DNA of 64,000 bases from the NCBI GenBank assembly GCA_012861695.1, contig JAAOOA010000584.1, positions 124,001 to 188,000 of the forward strand, written 5' to 3'. Position numbers and translations under genes: made by a program. The notes under the pieces are model-generated. The model was not told the DNA's origin. It saw only the letters and a list, made by a program, of their open reading frames with translations, and made no database searches. This DNA comes from Trematomus loennbergii (taxonomy: Eukaryota; Chordata; Actinopteri; Perciformes; Nototheniidae). How positions within the stretch are numbered: position 1 is the stretch's first letter; each line of letters starts with the position of its first letter. Positions 60,816-64,000 of this stretch are shown piece by piece.

Positions 60816-61271
60816 CTTTATTTACTTAATTGCTTCTACATGATTTTTCTTTACACAAGGTGTTTGTTTTGTTTCATCCCTTTTATTTTGGTGATCCAGT
60901 ACAGTCATGCTTTTAGGTGACTGAAATAATTTAGAGGTGCAAGAGCTGAGATGTGACCAAAAATATGTCACTTTGAATCATCGGCCTTGTTACTAGTGAT
61001 GAAGCAGAAGAAACATCTAATATTAGAGGTTTACAGGATTTTACCAACAAAACCTGACTTTTGTCTTCTGTTTTTAGACTAACGCATGATAAATGATCAG
61101 AATTACAATTGCAATAAAGGTCAGGTAAAGAATGAATCATTTTGCAGTTGTCTCGATGAACCATCTAACTGTTGACGTTAAATATATCTGCCTGTGAAAC
61201 ACAAGTATAATACTGCCATCCATTTTTACTTGATTATGAGTTGAGCAAAAATGACTATTTACTCTGCCTTT
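60816..61271. other. Intergenic spacer, nothing recognised
   Basis: No supported gene or repeat. Confidence 0.4.
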
Positions 61272-62400
61272 TTAACCTGTTAAGCACCAAGCCTGTTTTT
61301 CATGTTTCAGGCTCGAAAATGACATACCCAAAACAAATGACTACAACTTAACTTCTAAAAGGGTTATATGAATAATTTCTTTTATCAAAGCAAGGTTACA
61401 TCTGTGAGTTGGATGTAGAAGTGTCAGAATCAATATAAATGTTTTTTATTTTAAAGAAAATTCAGATTTTACATCGTAAAAAACTGTAAATTATAGTGTC
61501 CGTCCAAAAATTATTTTTTACAGATAGTGAAAACTACCCTTCGATGATGGGTTAGTAGACTAAAAGCTTTAGGAATCCAAATTACAACATATAATAAGTA
61601 CCCTGTATCAAGATTGATGCAAAACAATTGACATTTGACCTTTTTAGAGAGGTTTAGCCAAAACCACCCCACCTCTGAGGTGATTTGGGTGAAAATGTTT
61701 TTTTTTCCATATCTCTGGCCCCCCTTGGTCGATTTGGATGGTTGACACCTCTTTCTGACCGTTAGAGCCAATAGAATCGAAGGGGGAGGTTCCCACACAC
61801 ACACGTTGTGAAGAGAAAAGGTGGGGGCTGCGCGCATATAAATGTGCAGCGGAGTGAAGCGATCTCTAGCTCTGGCATTTGGAAACGAAAAAGTAGTTTT
61901 ATTGCTTATGGATTATCAGAAATAATTTCAAAGAGGGCACAGATACATTGGATGAACCTATGGATTAACTGCAGCATCGTTTTTTTATCGTTTTAATGCC
62001 ATTGAAGACCAGTTTTGACCAAGGTAAGCCATGTTAGCGTTTGTAGCTACCTAGCTCCACATGTTATGATGTACGCTTTCGTTTATAGCGTCGCAAATGT
62101 TTATCACTGAGTATTGAGGTGGGCACCAAACGATTCTGTGTCTCCAGCTGATGCTAATCGATGGGTTGGATGTGCATCTAGGATAAGTAATAAGGGAGTT
62201 AGGAGTGAGTTTAGGTGCAGAGATAGGTTACATTTTTTCGCTCGTGGGTAATTCAGAGGCTGAGTGTTAGCATTGTGGGGTTTTTTTGGAGAAAAAAAAT
62301 TAAAAAGATCAGTTAGCTGAGTTTCTTCCCGTTACATGGATATAAAACATTCATAGTTTATTAAATATTAAGATTCCTTAGACGTTGTTTCCTGCAAATG
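61272..62400. mobile_element. TTAA element family B copy 3, right end lost
   Basis: TTAACCTGTTAAGCACCAAG at 61272 and full-length homology to 50240-51290. The copy stops at CCTGCAAATG, without its terminal GGGCTTAACAGG, next to the start of the tandem duplication. Confidence 0.88.
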
Positions 62401-62417
62401 ACGCGTTTATCCGCCGT

Positions 62418-63960
62418 CTGCGTTGCGTGCATGGCTTCCTTCTGCAGGTAACGGGGAGACGCGCTCTTGCGGCGGTCTCGTTCAGGATCCGAAAATAAAA
62501 TGTTAATATTTGTTCCACTTATTTATTCCACTTATTCCTAGTGTGCCACTGGTTACGGTGCCGCATGCCAGGTTGCCGACCCCTGGTTTAGATAGTTAAC
62601 TTTAGACTAAGTTATCTCAGTGGGTCTCAAACGGTTTGGTCACCATTTATGTACATATATCCAATGCACACCTTTATTTAATATAGTTGTAAACAATAAT
62701 GTAGGAAATCATTCCAGTGTGTACTTTAGGACAGAAACAAATAAAAAATACAGTTTAAAAGGGAGTGATTAGTAAAATATGCATAAATAAAAGAAAGAAT
62801 GCTAACTAGGTAACATAAGATAAGATAAAGATAGGAGAGAGGAGGGACTGAGGTGTTAATTAAATAAACAAGTTTAAATTATTTGTTATTGTTTGTGATC
62901 AAGGATTTTTGATTATTTAAATATATACAGTTCTGTTTCATGAGTGTTGAGTGCTGTGTTTCCCCTCAAAGTGCGTGTAAACGTATACAAACAATATGCT
63001 GTATGTAGAGAGATGGAAGAAGGGAATCTACTGACGCACTACCGCAAACATTAGTTTGTCCAATTTATGTAAGTATGTTTTACTGAGGATATTTATTTTA
63101 CTTTTTCTCCAGTCACTGTGCAGTTATAACAGAAGATTTATTTCGATATATGACCACAATGTGGCGTCAAACTACTTTATCTGATACTATACCTACTCTA
63201 CACAAATAGTCCTTCTGAAGTCTGGCACCAGGGTCTGATGTCATGTAACTCCTAACTAATAACTAAACAATTGACTGCTTACGGTTCACTTCCTTAGCTT
63301 AGCACTGATGCATGGAAGTGGAAGCTTTCAATGTTGTCAACCCACCACATTTAAAACTACACAGCTACTGAAGTGTCGTGGTATTATTTATTTCGACCAT
63401 TTTTATGGAATTAACATAATCTTTGTTCGACTGTGGATCAAATGTTGCACCTAGAGAAAACATATTTTCTGTATTCAAATGATTGCTTTAGTACTAATGA
63501 TATAGATATGAAATGTTGCTCCCTTAAAGTAGATAGAGTCTATCTCGAGGAGGGGGCTGGACTTTGTCTCTCTTCACGTTCACTTCTGGTAAAGAGACTA
63601 TGAGAGACTTCCTGTGGGTGAGGTTGTTTCTAAACTTAAGCTTGAATTCCTCCATAACACTCCATCACTGCGTTTCAACTATTTGGTTAAAGCTGTTACA
63701 CACATTTTCATATGAAATATTGGTGAGAAGGCCCATGGATTATAAAGTGAGAATGACGCCTGCAATTGTATCTCCTTCTTAAAACTGTATGCACTTTATT
63801 TTTTCTAGAAAGACTTTATGCAGCAGCCTTTAGAGAAGCATCTGTGAAGAATCACGAGCCCACAGGATGATCTTATCTACATCAGGAAGGATATGTTAAC
63901 ACCTTATCTCTGTTCATCATTAGAGGATACCTAAACCAAGGTGCTAACAAATGTGCTGTG
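62418..63960. repeat. Tandem segmental duplication, copy 2 (5' flank of a second FCRL gene)
   Basis: Repeats 54985-56245, including the region just before the FCRL signal-peptide exon; period ~7.4 kb. The homologous first exon would lie just past the window end. The frame MRDFLWVRLFLNLSLNSSIT (63600 on; also 55949) is present in both copies but has no splice support. Confidence 0.88.
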
Positions 63961-64000
63961 TTAAAAGCTGCTCAGTTGCGTGAGCTTAGTCTAAAAGGGA

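Noticed and set aside
61511..61837. Similar minus-strand frames in the family B elements (also 35978-36313)
   Set aside because: Homologous because the element is repeated; indels break the frame between copies and no transposase motif is seen.
63564..63782. 72-codon frame (MSLFTFTSGKETMRDFLW...) also present at ~55.95 kb
   Set aside because: Conserved only through the recent duplication; the FCRL signal peptide is better explained by 56370-56550.

Overview
The window is vertebrate, almost certainly teleost (probably percomorph), nuclear DNA. It has GT-AG split genes, a finTRIM-type RING/B-box/coiled-coil/B30.2 gene, an Fc-receptor-like (FCRL) immunoglobulin gene with an ITIM-bearing tail, long GT microsatellites, tRNA-derived SINEs, and a very dense load of DNA transposons (PIF/Harbinger, hAT, TTAA-target elements) and LINE remnants. 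There is no bacterial, viral or organellar gene content.

Layout. 1-13 kb: a diverged repeat (520-2054), then a foldback element (2055-12836) whose arms are built from ~160-180 bp tandem units. Its right arm is split by a 7.75 kb Harbinger-like element (4845-12594), and it also carries a 195 bp hAT MITE with a perfect 8 bp target duplication. 13-18 kb: a perfect 27 bp-arm hairpin, a 2 kb TIR element with a smaller TIR element inside it, the 3' end of a LINE with an RNase H region, and a relic of a TRIM-gene 5' flank. 18.2-31.8 kb: hAT ends enclose a 12.4 kb Harbinger element with its transposase (+) and Myb/SANT-like accessory gene (-) in convergent order. Both genes carry frame breaks, and the transposase is split by a 7.3 kb AT-rich-ended insertion. 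33.1-34.8 kb: a TRIM pseudogene on the minus strand. 35-42.6 kb: TTAA elements, a LINE, and a local direct duplication carrying the same 72 bp phase 1-1 exon twice. 42.8-53.2 kb: a nested set of inverted-repeat elements, up to four levels deep. 55-60.5 kb: the FCRL-like gene. From about 62.4 kb the 5' flank of that gene is repeated, so a second paralogue begins at the window edge.

The only well-supported host genes are the FCRL-like receptor, the degraded TRIM and the small duplicated exon. All three larger coding units (FCRL, TRIM, Harbinger transposase) carry single-base frame breaks. These may be real decay or uncorrected assembly indels, so the functional status of the FCRL gene stays open. 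The most informative material is structural: several insertions have an intact paralogous empty site inside the same window, so insertion order and target duplications can be read directly.
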